From: Microbotryum silenes-acaulis | Lineage: Eukaryota; Basidiomycota; Microbotryomycetes; Microbotryales; Microbotryaceae | Assembly (NCBI GenBank): GCA_003665825.1 | Contig: QPFY01000017.1 | Span: 186,001-250,000 of the forward strand | Direction: 5' to 3' | Length of the DNA stretch: 64,000 nt | Shown here: positions 22,752 through 35,239 of the stretch, in pieces | How positions within the stretch are numbered: position 1 is the stretch's first letter | How the letters are laid out: the number at the start of each line of letters is the position of its first letter | Translations under genes and position numbers: made by a program | The notes under the pieces: model-generated | What the model was told of the DNA's origin: nothing | What the model saw: the letters and a program-made list of their open reading frames with translations, nothing else | The model's database searches: none

Positions 22752-25700
22752 CTAGTATACTTCCAGAACGTACGCTTCCTTCTCCTTGAGCTCCTCGATG
22801 TAAGCCTCAGCTTGCTCCCTCGTGCGACCATGTTTCATAAACGCCGAACACAGCGCCTCGAACACGTCGGCGGCGGGCCAGGTCGGTCCGCAGAGGTAGA
22901 AGGCACCGTTCTCGAGCATCTTGGCCAACATGTCGGCGTCCTCGTTCATCTTGTGTTGGATGTACACCTTTTGAGCCGTGTCACGAGAGAAGGCCAAGCC
23001 GGTCTTGGTGACGATGCCTTCTTGCAGGTAGGCTTCAATCTCCTCACTGTAGGTCAGACGATGACAGTCAGCTACAGCACTCTTGCTTCCCTGAGAATTG
23101 TCTAGCAAGCGCGTACCCGTAGAGGTATTCCTCGGAACGATGACGCGAGCCAAAGTAGTAAAGCATGGGCCCCACGTTGTAGCCCTGTTCCTTGCGCCAA
23201 GCGCGCTCTTGGATGAAGGCACGGAAAGGCGCAGCACCTGTTCCGAGACCCGCCATGATGACGGGTGCCTCGTCGAGGGCCGGAAGCTTCATGACGGAGG
23301 GCTTGATCGAAACCATGATCTGGTCACCGGCTTTGAGTCCAGCGAGGTAACGGGTGCACTGGCCGAAGCGTTGCGAGCCTATACACCAAATTAGATACGG
23401 ACGTCAGCAAGCCAGCCTGGCACCAGACAGAGACAAAAATGAAAGCAAGTGCTCACCCTTAGGCGTGTTCCATTCGACGGTGACCACGAGCAAGTGGACA
23501 GCATCGCCAACAAAGTTCTGCGAGCTCGAAATTGAGTAGTGACGAGGGTGGATCGGCTCAATCTCACGCACGAGGTCGGCGATAGTCGGGCGAGCCGAAG
23601 GAAACTGGCGCAGCAAGTCAGCGTAGGTGACCGTGTCCATCTCGCTCATCTTCTTGAACGTGGCGTGACCATCGGCGCAGGCGATGAAGCGCAGAGCGCG
23701 CTCCTCGTTCTTGTTCGTTGCGTAGCGGGACAAGGTCTCGTAGAAGGACTTGCCGGGCTTGCCAAATATGTCAAGGTTTTGCTGGAAGACCTGGAAGACA
23801 GTGCGCTGCTCAACGCGCGAGGAGTCGAGACGCGAAGGGACCGAGATCACAGCGTCGGGGTCGAGACCGTACCACTTGAGGAAGTCGAGCGTCTCCTCGC
23901 CGTCGTTCCAGCCGTGAATACCAAGCGCCTCACCGATCGCGTATTTGAGACCCGTACCGGCGGTGTCAAACTCAAGATGGAAGACGTAACGATCGTAGTT
24001 CGAAGGGGTCAAACGACGGTTCTCAGAGACCGTAATGAGGAAGTTCTTCTCGGGGAGGTCGGGGCGCATCTTCTCATCGACCTTCTTCTCGAGCTCGTAG
24101 GACTCGGGAAACAGGAGACGCTGTGCTGCGTTGTGCCACGAGTCTTTGGGTTTACCCACAATTTCGGCGACGGGGTCGGCGAACGTGCGATCGGGGTTGG
24201 GTCCGGCCGCGGTGGGGATGAGCGAAGTAGGGAGCGAGACGGGTGCCGCATCCTCGCCATCGACGACCATGGGCTCCTCAGCCCACGAGCTCTCGACGGT
24301 GACCTGGGTGATGGCGTTGCGAACGACACCGTTGACTTCGACGAGCTTGGCCTTCTCCCACGAGCCGAACGAGGGGCTCTGCGCGAGCAGACCGACGATC
24401 TCCTTGGCTGAGATGGACGAGGGCAAGTACAACGACCAGAAGACAATCTCGGCGACGTCAGCCGAGCGAATCGAGTGCGCGGCCGCAATTTTGTCGGCGT
24501 CGATGACGAAGAGGTTGCTGGAGCCGGCAACGGCCGCGAGCGCCTTCTTGGCCGGATGAGTGAGCTTAGTCGCAACCTCGTCGGCGGTCCAGTTGGCCGA
24601 GATGACGATGCGCGTGTCACGTCCAACCGAGGTCGAGGAGATGGGCTCGTAAGCCTTAAGGATGGCCGCCGGCGACGAGAGGAAAAGGAGCGACGCCGGA
24701 GAGGTCGCGGCTACGGCAGCGACGGTGAAGTCCTTATTCGCCTTACCGAGGGGCTCGAGCAACAGCGAGGCTTGCTGAATACCACCCTGGCGGAAGTTGT
24801 CGTAGGCGATCGCAAGCTTGGCATCGATGCCGGTCGAAGGAGCGGCGAAAGCTGCGGCGAGGCGCAAGGGCACGGTCTCGGTCTGGCCGGTCGTCGTATC
24901 CAAGTCCCAGAAGACGGCGAGCTTGGCCTCGGCGGGGAGGAGCGACCTGAGCTCGGGCACTTGCTGGTTCGACGAAAGCGCGACGACGGTGCTGATCCAG
25001 TCGTGGACGGACGGCAGCGACGCAGCAGGGACGGGAACGGCGCGGACCTTGAGCTTGAGGCCCGACTGAATCAACGAGCCCAAAATGTCGTCGAAGAAGG
25101 GACCGCTCGAATGCTCGTCCTGCTCCTCGGCAAAGACGTGCAACGACTTGACCGACGACGGGAGCGCGGCGTGGAATTGCTTGGCGTCCCAGGGCTTGAC
25201 GACGCGAACGACGAGCAAGCCGACCTCGGCGCTCTGTAGCTGCGCGATCGCGGCCTTGACGGAGGCCGAGTAAGTCGAGGCGGGGATGACGAGCACCCGG
25301 GTCGCGTTGGCCGATCCAAAGTACGAAAAGTAAGGGATCGAGGCGGCGGTCAAGATGGACGAGATGGCCGATTCACCCGCAGCCGAGGCTGAAGCCGAGT
25401 CGAGGACCGAGAGCTGCCTGCCGGCGGTGAGGCCGTCGAAAACGTTGACGAGGTCGTGGCCGGCCAAGTTGAGTCGGTGGGCGACGGTCGTGCCAACAAG
25501 AGCAGCTTCCTCGGCGGTCTCGGACAAGACGACGGCTCCGGTCCATCCTGCTTGGTCGAGCGTCTTGACGGCTTCGAAGAGCGAGCCGAGCGCGGGGACT
25601 TGGGTGAGCGAGACTTCGCCTTGCTCGTCCGACGCAACCGACGAAATCTGCGCCGAGACGTGAATCGTCAAAGCGGGACGCACGCCGGCGCGAGGCAGCG

Positions 25701-26160
25701 ACAACAACGAGGGGGTGAGGGCAAGGAACGAATCGGTCGAACCGAGGACGACAATGGGCTTGTCGGCCTGCGAGACGGCCGAGGAGGAAGTCGCGGCCGA
25801 GGTGTCGACCGAGGTCTTGGCCTTCTTCTGCGAGTCGGTGCGGACACGCGAATGGCGCTTGGACGGCACGGAGCTGGCCTCGGAGATTGTGGCGTCGCCG
25901 TCGGCCTCAGCTTGCGCCGACGAGGACGACGTCTGGGCACCCTTGGAGGTGAATGCGATCGACTCGACGAAACCGACGAGGGAGGATCCTGCACCAGCAC
26001 GGGTCTGCATCGAGTAGACCTCGGCCGGGGTCGAGTCGGAATCGGCGCGGCTGCGAATCAGCGACTCGCCGAACGCGGCCGAGGGCGTCGTGTCGTACAC
26101 AAATACGGCCGACGACGACTGGGCGGCGTCAGCCTCGAGAAGTTGGTGCAACGACTGCAT
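22752..26160 (-). CDS. MET10: Sulfite reductase [NADPH] flavoprotein, alpha subunit
   Basis: Supplies electrons from NADPH through FAD to the sulfite reductase hemoprotein, the sulfide-producing step of sulfate assimilation. Exons 23457-26160, 23117-23378 and 22752-23046 give 1086 residues (yeast Met10: 1035). The N-terminal half, from MQSLHQLLEADAAQ, is the degenerate pyruvate:ferredoxin-oxidoreductase-like part typical of fungal Met10. The FAD domain contains YVFHLEFDTAGTGLKYAIGE, HPRHYSISSSQNFVGD and RYLAGLKAGD. The NADPH domain contains PVIMAGLGTGAAPFRAFIQE, YYFGSRHRSEEYLYG and FYLCGPTWPAADVFEAL. The protein ends AYVLEVY, the aromatic C-terminus usual for this reductase fold. The start at 26160 is the first ATG before the conserved region. 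Confidence 0.95.
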
Positions 26161-26664
26161 AATGACGATGAGCCGATACGATGATACGTGAAAGGGAGGG
26201 CAGAGGGGGGTAGATGGAACAGAGAGCGATCCAGACCGCGGAACACGGCTCAAACCGCCCGCCGCGAAGGCGTGATTTCGCGCTTGCTGACCGTTGGGCC
26301 TGCTGGGCAAGCGGCGATCGCCAATCGCTGTGGCCGCGACCCGTTGCGTGGGGGAGAGCAGTGGCGCGGTTGCGCGCCGCCCCCCCCTGCAGAACTGACG
26401 GAATTCCGGAGACAGAGGACTTATGCGGTGCTCAGTTTTGTGTTCAATGTCAGTACAAGCTTTATAACAACTAGCAACCTCTCATATCAAATCGAAGGAG
26501 CTTTCAATAAAACCGAAGAGCTGTCGTTACGTGACATGCGGGAGAGAAATGGTTGGTTGAATTATACACAAGGTGGCGGCTACAGTGGATGGGTACGCTA
26601 CATGGGCGAGAAATGGTAATAGATATTTTATGGAGATGTCCCTAAATCCTCGTAGGTTATGCGA
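26161..26664. promoter_or_regulatory. Upstream region of MET10
   Basis: 504 bp between the MET10 start and the 3' end of the secreted-protein gene. A TACGTGAC sequence near 26528 resembles a Cbf1-type half site (CACGTGA) but is imperfect. No gene. Confidence 0.3.
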
Positions 26665-27658
26665 TCAGAAGGGTCGAACTATGAACATAAAAAAAGAACG
26701 AGAGCATCAGTTTCAATGTTGCCACGGACTGCAGCCTCAAATTCAAGAGAAACTCACCTTGGTAGTCGCCATAATAGCCCGAAGCAGGTCCAGGAATGGG
26801 AAAAGTGCGGTACAACCCAAATTTGATCGAGGAGTTGGTCCCCGTGTCACCGATGGCCGCGTAAGTCGTGAGCCGCTTGCCGTGGTCCAAATCGCTCGCA
26901 ACTTAACTGAGCGAACCGTTCGTTCCCGCCACGACCCAAAGGCGATGTTCGATGACGCGGCCTTGGAAACTACCGAGCGGGATGGTGACCTCTTGCTTGC
27001 GCACGTTGTCCATCAAGACGTACGAGTTGCCCTTGACGTCGCCGGTAAGCACCGCTCCGCCGGTGCTGTCGCGACGGAGCAGTTGGAACAGATGGAAAAA
27101 GTTGGTCCCGACGATTGTCGAAGGAGCGTTCGTGAGATACGATCTCCAGATGTACAAGTTGCGGGACTTGGCGGGGGCGGGAGGGAGCGAGAAGATCTCG
27201 ATACGCTGGCGTGCCGACGCTTGGCGCTTCTCGAGTGTTTGGCCGGTCACGTCCTCCTCAAAGGTGTCCAAATCGTCGCCGAGAGAGTCGTCGTCGACCT
27301 CCCATTTGGGATCGGAAGGGTCGTAGGAGTGCACGGCAGAAGAGCCATTCTCGGATCGTGTGGCAAGATTCCCGGTGGCGTTAAGGCCCATCTGCCAGCA
27401 GTCGCTGATGGCGATGTGACGACCGCACCCTCCGTGGATCAGAACCCCTGAGGATTGGTACCCGAGCTTATCGCTGATCTTGCCCGAAGTCATGCGAGTA
27501 CCGGTCGACATAATGACGACGTCCTTCTTTTGGATGTCATTGGCCGGCAAGGCGGACCCACAAGTGGCGAGGGTGCAAACGGCGACGACGGCGCCGATAA
27601 GGAGCGCTCTGATCGCGACAGGGGTCGCTCGAGCGGTGGATCGAGAGTGGGCAATCAT
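26665..27658 (-). pseudogene. Secreted protein gene (jelly-roll lyase/lectin-like) interrupted by an in-frame TAA
   Basis: The start at 27658 gives a signal peptide (MIAHSRSTARATPVAIRALL then a hydrophobic run to GSA), a probable Kex2-type LEKRQ site, and a beta-rich domain with QRIEIFSLPP, NFFHLFQLLRRDSTGGAVLT and VIEHRLWVVAGTNGSLS. There a TAA (26903-26905) interrupts the frame. The same frame continues without shift as VASDLDHGKRLTTYAAIGDT, SSIKFGLYRTF and SGYYGDYQ, then a good GTGAGT donor and a short last exon ending VRPF at 26665. The order (EHR-hydrophobic-G-x-x-G-S ... IKFGLYR ... YxGD) is that of concanavalin-A-like/polysaccharide-lyase folds, by memory. Either a recent nonsense allele, a readthrough gene or a base-call error; if truncated, the product is 251 residues. 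Confidence 0.6.
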
Positions 27659-28686
27659 GGGCGACGAATGGGTGGACGACAGTAAGCCGGAAGGGACAGA
27701 TGGGTGGGGAAAGAGACGGAGAGAAGTAAAGACTTTGAAGGCACAAAGACATAGTGTCCTGCATATTTAGGGAGAGGGCGAGATGTTGAGATAGCCTCGA
27801 ATCTCGCGCGAGCGAGCGAGCCGCCATTGACTGCTGCGAACCACTGCCGACGCTGCAACACTAGTCCAAGCCGGGCGGACGCGGACTTGGAGGGCCCGGT
27901 CTCGCCGAGCAAAAGGTCGAGTGTTAATGCGCGGGGGCTCATGTTGTGGCGGCGGGTAATGAAAACGCCCGGACCGCAGTGAGCTTTAGTCCATTAGGAA
28001 CACGCACGGGCCCTCTCGTCAAATGATCGGTGTCGTTTGGCGCTTACCGGAAACGGCAGAATCCCAGTCGGTTCGGGTAAAGCGTGCGCGAGCAGACGCG
28101 CCGGGCGCGCACGGGCCTGTCGCTTTCGTCATTTCATTGCTCCAAATTCCCTCGCGTGCGCTCGGCTGCTGGCAAAGGTCTCGAATATTGAGGAGAAGAT
28201 ACAGAAGGTGTGGCATGATGACATAATCTGCGTGTGGCCTCTAATTCGCCTTCATCGGCGCGCACAGGCACAAGATAGAAGCCGCCTCATGCAATTGATC
28301 TTGTGCCTCGCGGCCGTCGGCCGTCGGGCCTTTCGTAATCGAGAATAGCCGACAGAAAGTGGAGGTTCGCGAGGTCTGTGCAGAAGTTGCAACGGTCTGT
28401 GCCGCAAATCTGGTCGTCTGGATGACACGCGGGCTTTTTGTTGTAGTAATGAGTGCGACGGAGGATTATGGGGATCGGATCCGCAAGTTGTCGGGGTCGG
28501 ATAGCTTCGTGCCTCGACAATTCGCACAGTGGTTGGTAGTGGCGCGATCCCACTGATCTTGATCGAGATTTTGATGAGCCATTACTCCTTGCTCTCACTA
28601 CTTCTCGGAAGGAGATCACGAGAATACATCTAGATTCGGTCGCAGTGCTGATGTATAGTTTGTGCAAATGAGACAAGTGTGCAAGC
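27659..28686. other. Intergenic, about 1.0 kb
   Basis: Promoter side of the secreted-protein gene and 3' side of the MBOAT gene. No coding region that I can support. Confidence 0.4.
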
Positions 28687-30341
28687 TTATTGTCTAGACC
28701 ACAGAGGGCCGGGGAATAGTGTTGCGATGGGAATGACATAACGCCACGGGCCTTGCCAGTGTTGCGGTCGGGGTATACCTTGAGCGATGCCCATCTCGAG
28801 CCTGGTTCATGAAAATGAGTGCGGTCAGCGCCTAGACTTATAGAGAAACAATCAAGGCAACGCACTGACCAACAACTCGAAAGAAGCACTCCCGGCGCCG
28901 CGATCCAGAACAGCGTCCACACCGCTCCCAGGGTTTTTCCCACCTTTCGCTTCGTCATCGAAGTGAAAGCCCCTTCCACAACAACACCCACACCTTGTGA
29001 TAAAAAGTAAATGACTGAGCCCCACCGTGTTGTCCATGGTAGATGAGCGGGGTTAGAGATGTGGAAGGTGTGCAGCGCCGACCACAAGGCGTGTTCGTGC
29101 AGCCAAGCACTGATGGCGAATACAGCCATGACGGCGGCGAATTGAGCGATGGTCTTCCCTAAAATAGGTGAGACGATAGCCATCGTTGGTTCGTATCCGA
29201 GGACTTTGAAGGGCCGTGCGAAAAAATAATGCCACTGCTCCGACCAGAATTTAGCCACGCTCGTCGGGAGACGAATCTGGAACAGTCGGGGATACTGGCG
29301 CGGGTCGAAAGGTGGCGGTCGCAGGCGTACAGGTAAGATGATGCGGAGTAGTCCAGTCAGCGTGAAAAACATTAACGAGACGCATGTGAAGCCGAGGGTC
29401 AATCCAGCGAGGGCAGCCACGCCGAGCGAGAGCGCAGCACACGAAAAGGCCAATGATTCGACGCGGGCAACCGACAAGGAAGGGAAGTGACGTGCAATCG
29501 CGATCGCTCGGGTCGAATGGGGCGTCAAGATGATGTACGAACATGTCACGAGGGTACAGTGGGACCAGACCAGGTCGAGTAGCACCCGTCGGAGGTACTT
29601 GGCGTGACTCATTGGGTGAGGTCGAGCCGAGCATCGAGGTGGGGGTCCGAACGCCCATCCTATCCCCCGCATCGACACGAGGAGGTGGAGTGTCCAGGAC
29701 AGAATCTGAACGGGCGAGTCATTCTCTGCGGCCTTGCGACGTAGTGCCTCGAGTTGTTCCTTGCGCTGGTGAGTCGGATACACCTTACTAGGCTTGCCGT
29801 GGCCATTTTTGGAGCTCGTCTCGGCGAGAGAGTGTTGACGGGTATATCCTCGTTCGTCAAATCCAACCCATGTATACGGTGACAGGTCTTGTACAAAGGC
29901 AAACTCGAGGGCTGTATATGGGCAATTGAAAGTGATTAGGCCTGCAAAACCTTCGGCTGCTCGATGGAATCAAAGATCCGCCAGACACTCACTCTTCATG
30001 ATGGCGTAGGCCCCCATGACGCCGACGACAAAGTTGACGCCGACCGAGACCTCCCTCGGCTCAAAGCCATAATCGAAGCTCGAGTGCGCGGCGTAGTAGA
30101 GCCCCAAGGGCAGCAACAGCAGCCTAGCCGGGGTTGAGACGGCTCTTGGGAAAATGGGGTGCAACAGCAAGGCTTGGAGGGAGACGGGCATGAGGAAGGT
30201 GAGGAGGGCGAATGGTGGAAATCGGGGAAGGGACGAAGGCGACGATGAGTGGGGCCGAGTGAGTAGATGGTGGGCGTTTGCGGTGCCAGGCAGCTCCAAC
30301 AACGACTGTAGCCAGCTCTTGGCGAGCGTCGTATCGAGCAT
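28687..30341 (-). CDS. Wax-synthase-like membrane-bound O-acyltransferase (MBOAT_2 type)
   Basis: Exons 29993-30341, 28870-29911 and 28687-28801 give 501 residues in frame. The N-terminal exon has several hydrophobic segments (SLQALLLHPIFPRAV, VGVNFVVGVMGAYAIMK). The second exon carries the family core: FWSEQWHYFFARPFK and AWLHEHALWSAL, where the histidine of WLHE is the expected catalytic residue, followed by VIYFLSQGVGVVVEGAF. The last exon gives LEMGIAQGIPRPQHW and a final membrane helix. Fungal members include wax synthase-like and terpenoid O-acetyltransferase enzymes of the ER; the acyl donor and acceptor cannot be predicted. No biosynthetic cluster partners lie beside it. Confidence 0.85.
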
Positions 30342-30678
30342 GATGGAGCTCGATCCCAGTCGTGCTGTCGACGGCTGTCGGGGGCCGAATTTGGTCCTGT
30401 ATACGATCGTGAGAAAGCGATCCCGTCGATCAACGCTCAGGCTCAGGCTGTCGACGCGCGCGGCCGAGGTACTGCCGAGGTGGAGCTGATTTGTAATGGC
30501 GAAACTCCATCATCCGACAAGCAATGATAATGCGCATGGTTTGGCCCCCCACAGTCTCGGATGCCCGAGTCGCGGCTGTCCCCCTGTGTCGACGCGCTTT
30601 CACAACATCCCTTCCTACCTCGCTCACGAAGACTGCCTCACTCCCACGCCAACCTTTCACATAAACCACTCCGCCACC
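30342..30678. promoter_or_regulatory. Divergent promoter region, 337 bp
   Basis: Lies between the starts of the MBOAT gene (minus) and the 30679 gene (plus). No specific element recognised apart from a pyrimidine-rich 5' leader directly before 30679. Confidence 0.4.
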
Positions 30679-31759
30679 ATGTCCGACATCCCTACGTCTG
30701 TGCCTGTGCAGGAACCGGCTCTCGCGGCGTCGGCTCCGTTTGCGACGTCATCCGAGCCCCAAACGGCGCCGGTTGCCGCTGCTGGTCAGGCCAGCGCCTC
30801 GAGCGACGGCAATGAGAACAGTACCATCGGCACCACCGTGACGAGCACTGATGCCCCAGCCCCCTTTCAGACGGGTACGCCTGCCAACGAGGACATCTTG
30901 CCATCAGGCACGGGTGCGACGGGCCACGCCGACCTGGCTGCTCCCTCAGCCTCAGCAGAGGAGCTCGCCGCCGGTGGCCCTACCACCGCTGCCACCCCAC
31001 ACGAGGTCGTTCAGGAACCCAAGCCGATCCCCACCACGCCTGCGCCTGCGACCGAACCCATCGTCGAGTCGATCGAGAAGGCCCAACAAAGCACGACTAA
31101 CGGTTACGGTCACACCAAAGACGACCAGACCGAACCTGCAGTGGCTGCAGCACCCTCTGCAGTCACCGAGCCAGCTGCTGAGTCTCCCTCCGCTAGCGCA
31201 ACCGAGACCGTTGCCGAATCAGGATGGGTCGTCGACAAGGTCGTAGACGTCGCCGAGGGAGTCAAGGACGCCGTCGTTGACAAGGTCGAGCAAGTGAAGG
31301 AATTCGTCGTCGACACCGTCAGCAATGGAGAACCCACAACGGGCGACAAGCGACCCTTGGACGGCGCCGAAGCACAGGAGAAGGTGAAGTCCAACGGCTG
31401 CCACAGGAGGATCAATGAATAAGAATTCTAAATGAGCTTCTTGCTGACGTGCATTGATTGCACTTATCTAGACTGCCGAAAGCGAGGGCATGTCGGTCGA
31501 TACCCCCGAAAAGGCTGAGCCTTTGTCCGGGGCCACCCCAGCCGACCCCGCCCCCACTGCAGAGGCAGAACCCGCTGCCGAGACGGTGAGTTTGCCACAA
31601 CCCCAGCCCCTTCCGACTGGCTTGACCAACACATTGTCATCACACCAGGGCGAACCCCCGGTGAAGAAAGCGAAGAAGGCCGCCCCCGAGAAAACCGCCG
31701 TTGCTCCGACTCGTCGCTCATCACGTTCGACTCGATCAACGGCCAGTCTCGCCGAATAG
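30679..31759 (+). CDS. Low-complexity Ala/Pro/Glu-rich protein with basic C-terminus, unknown function
   Basis: Start in the context CCGCCACCATG. Exons 30679-31383, 31472-31585 and 31649-31759 give 309 residues in frame. Most of the protein is Ala, Pro, Thr and Glu and probably disordered. One amphipathic stretch, SGWVVDKVVDVAEGVKDAVV, repeats a V-x-x-V pattern like LEA or apolipoprotein-type helices. The C-terminus PPVKKAKKAAPEKTAV then RRSSRSTRSTAS is strongly basic and could be a nuclear signal. It resembles in style, not in alignable sequence, the N-terminus of the peroxiredoxin at 100-599. No named family recognised. Confidence 0.7.
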
Positions 31760-31995
31760 AGCAAGCTCAGACACAAAAATCACAAGCCTGAACGGAGGGT
31801 AGAAACATAAACCCAATCTCTAAAACCACCAACCTCTTTCTTTCTTTTTAGACTGTAATGAATTACAAGGAACATCAGTGTCGCGCTCTTTATCGTACAC
31901 CCTATAAGCGCATACACCCATATCCAGGAGCCATACCCCACAATGTCTCTTGTTACAACGATTTCCCTGAGTGTACCCTACAAAAGCCCTAAGAC

Positions 31996-34827
31996 TCATG
32001 ACGCCCCCTCCTCAAACTCAAACTCTTGCCTTTCATCGTACTCCCACGTCCGAATTAGCCCATCCGATCCATGACTCGCCAACAAGCTCTGCTTATCGTT
32101 CCACACCGCGCCGTAGACGATCCCACGGTGCCCTTCGAGCGTTTGCAACACCTCCGAACTCTCCCGATCCCACATGTACAAAACGCCATCTTCGGATCCG
32201 GAGACGAGCAGACTCGCGTGCGCGAATGACGCTCGAACGAAGTTGTGTGATGTGTTGGAATGGGCTTTAAAGCGTTTCAAGGGCCGTAGCTGTCCAGAAG
32301 AGATTCCCTTGCGTCAGATCAATATTCACCGAGTCCGTATTCGGCTGACTCTCCACTCACCATCCTGACATCCCACAATCGCACCGAGTTATCCCTCGAC
32401 GAAGTGAGCAGATACGAATCACTCATATCTACGGACGTGACCTCTCCAAGCTGGGCATTGAGCGTTCGGATACACAGGCCTGAGACAGAATCCCAGAAGC
32501 GCACGTTCGAGTCCTTGGACCCGCTGACGATGAGGTTGCCCAAGGGGTTGAACATGACTGATGAGATTGAGAGCGAGTGGCCTGCACGTGCGAAGCACCA
32601 GAGACGTTCAGTCAGTAGCTTCTAAAGAGACATTGATGTCCGGCTTACCTGTGAAGGTTTTGAGTATCGTCCCTGATTCGACATCAAATAGTCGAACGAT
32701 CTTGTCGTATCCACCCGTGACAAGATGTTGCTGTGGGCCCAACGACAGAGGATCAGCTCCAGGCACCTAGGTCAAACGTGCTTCCTCGGTCCCACTCACT
32801 CCACTAGGGTGCCACCGTGCCGAGTAAACATCACCATGATTCCCTTCCAACGTCGTCACGCATCGCTCCGCTTCAACCTCGTTCCGCCAATCCCACACCT
32901 TGACCGTCTTGTCTCCACTCGCACTCAGTAGCCGCGCTCCATCCTGCGTCGCGTCAACATCCCATACCCGACTTCGGTGACCCGTATAAACCGCCAGACA
33001 ACGCGCCGAATGGGTCTCCCATACTCTCACCGAGTTGTCGGACGAGCCCGAGACGAGTTGTGCCCCCTCGGCCCCGATGAATCGTACGGATTTGACGTTC
33101 GCACGGTGGCCTTCGAACGTGCCTGCGACAGCGTTCGGCACGACAAAAGGGGTGTAATCTTTCAAGAGACTTTGACGATGGTCAAAAACGGCGCGTGTCA
33201 GTCGACGAACAGCATCACGGTTCTTCCGGGCTGCGCACTCACGTGCGTATGACAGGAGCCTGCCGAGGTCGAAATCGAGACAGCTCGAGCTGGAACGAGA
33301 CGGCTTGTTCGAGCATCGTCACAAGGCGTCCGGGCGGGACGTATGCACTCTCTGTAGAACGGATTCGGGATTAGCATTGAGCATTCTCGGACCTTTATGA
33401 AGTTCATGAAGTGCCGAACGTCAAAACACACCTTCCTCTTTCTCATCCCGCTCTCTTTCGACCATCTGCTCAAGCACATCACAGAGCTTCTCGCGCGCAG
33501 AGCTGACCCCTTCCCATGCTTTGAAGGAAGGAGCGTCGTGAACGGATTTGGCAGAAAGCAGATAGCACAAGTCCTTGAAGTCGGCAGGGGTCGGTTGATA
33601 GTGCTCAAGGGGTTTGAGGCGCTTGTTGAGTAGGGTGAAGGCCTGACCGAAAGTGGAGGGAACTCGTCAGCCTGGGTCTAAAGAGAACTCAGGGCTCAGA
33701 CAGCTCCGCGGACGCACCTTTTGCAGCTCGCGATATTCGATATCTGCAAAGGGTGTGGGGGTCGAAGTCCGCATCAGTATTGCCAAAAAAAAAAAAACGG
33801 CTCAGAGCTCTGTATGGTTGAGGGCTGGCTCACGTTCAAGGAATTCTATCGCATCACATGCATAAACATTGTCAGCAACCAGGCAACACTCGCACAGAAA
33901 TCGCGTGGATTGATTCACGTTGGCGGTAGAGAGAATAGAGCAGAGCATTCTGGGTCCTAACGAGCGGCCCTTTGCTAACGATTTGATCGACTTCGGCCCA
34001 ATCCCCCTCTGTCAATCACGGAGGCCATCAGTATACATGGCTATGCCCAATGCAAACATCAGTTCGAGAAATTCCCACCAAATATGGCTCGCTTGAGGTT
34101 CCTGGTCTGTACTTGGCGCTCGCCTTTTTCTTTGGCTTTGAGGTTCGCTTCGTCGTGCAGGACCAACTTGGTCGCCATGTAGCCTTCCTCGCTGAGGTAC
34201 TGTTCTATCAGTCGGAGGATGTCCTGTGGGTGAGGATAATGCGAAGTGCTTGTCAGCGACGAATACATCTCCTTCCCGCAAGCCCGGCACTCCCTGAGGC
34301 CAACTCTCAAGTGGGGGCGGAGGTCATCGACGGCACATGTGGGACGCACCTCCTTGATCTTGGGGTCGTCCTTAGGCAGGGAAGTTGAGGACACATCCAG
34401 AGGTGATCCAGCATCCTCAAGTGCTCGAGCCTTCTGCAACAGTCTGTAGGGTCATCACAAGTCCAACAAGTCCATCTCCCAGGGTCAACTACGGTCTGGT
34501 CACTTCGACTTGTTGCAGCACTTGCAATTGTCTTCTTGAGAGTGGTCGTGCCGTGTTCCTTCTCGCAGACGGGTAAGCTTCACGTGAAGGAGGAAGTTGC
34601 TCGAGACTCTCTGCGAAGCGATTTGAGCCGCAGGCCGAAGCCACCGGAGCGCTTGAGGAGCCTGTCGTCGTCGGTGCGGATATCGTCGTCGTCGTCGCCA
34701 TCTCAAGGTGGTGTCGAGGCCGTTCGTCATCGTCATCATCGTGAAGCTGTGGCAATAGACCCCGTTGGATTCGGTTCGGAGGTCGGGGTGTCGAATGCCC
34801 TTCTTCTTCGCCCGCGAGATGGTCCAT
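31996..34827 (-). CDS. LisH-CTLH protein with seven WD40 repeats
   Basis: Multi-exon gene. The N-terminal exon from 34827 (MDHLAGEEEGHSTPRPP) is Ser/Thr-rich; after an intron the frame gives LLQKARALEDAG, then the LisH motif DILRLIEQYLSEEGYMATKL, then a CTLH segment (LKRAIFEGDWAEVDQIV, built across another intron). A helical middle region (LKPLEHYQPTPADFKDLCYL) follows. Seven WD repeats run from GTFEGHRANVKSVRF to QTLEGHRGIVYGAVWN, with the sixth unusual in having FKAHSNTSHNFVRASF. Stop at 31996. LisH and CTLH mediate dimerisation and ubiquitin-ligase or chromatin-complex assembly in other proteins; the exact orthologue group is not clear to me. It converges on the 30679 gene with 236 bp between stops. 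Confidence 0.85.
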
Positions 34828-35239
34828 CGCCTGCGACGGTCGAAGCTCTCGCGCGCAGAGGGAGAGGAAGAAGGAGAGAGCGAGTGTCGAGTGCATCACC
34901 CGACAAATTGGACGATTTGTCCGGACAAGATTAGGCAATCCGAGACAAATGCGTGATTGACAAGGGAACATGGGCCACCCTGGGGCATATAGTGCTACGA
35001 CCCGGACATGAGGGACAAACAAGCACGCATGAAAAATAGTGTATGATAGGCGAGCATCCGGAAGGTGGCATCGGCGACGGGAAAGACCGAGCGCCTTGGT
35101 AACGTGTATGGGGTGGTGGCGGGAAAGTGGCTGACAGAGGACGATAGCGATAGGAATACAACAGCAAAAGCAAACGTGTGAGAAATGAAAGGATAATCGT
35201 CATCGATATACAACGGGCCGCCGACGAAACGTCGACTCC
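34828..35239. other. Intergenic, 412 bp
   Basis: Promoter of the WD40 gene and 3' side of the bZIP gene. No supported gene. Confidence 0.4.

Noticed and set aside
24009..26184. Long open frames opposite and out of frame within MET10
   Set aside because: Arg/Ser-rich or Gly/Asp-rich shadow translations of a high-GC coding exon.
23404..30341. A biosynthetic cluster around the MBOAT gene
   Set aside because: The neighbours are housekeeping or unrelated genes (MET10, a broken secreted-protein gene, a WD40 protein); no synthase, P450 or transporter is present.
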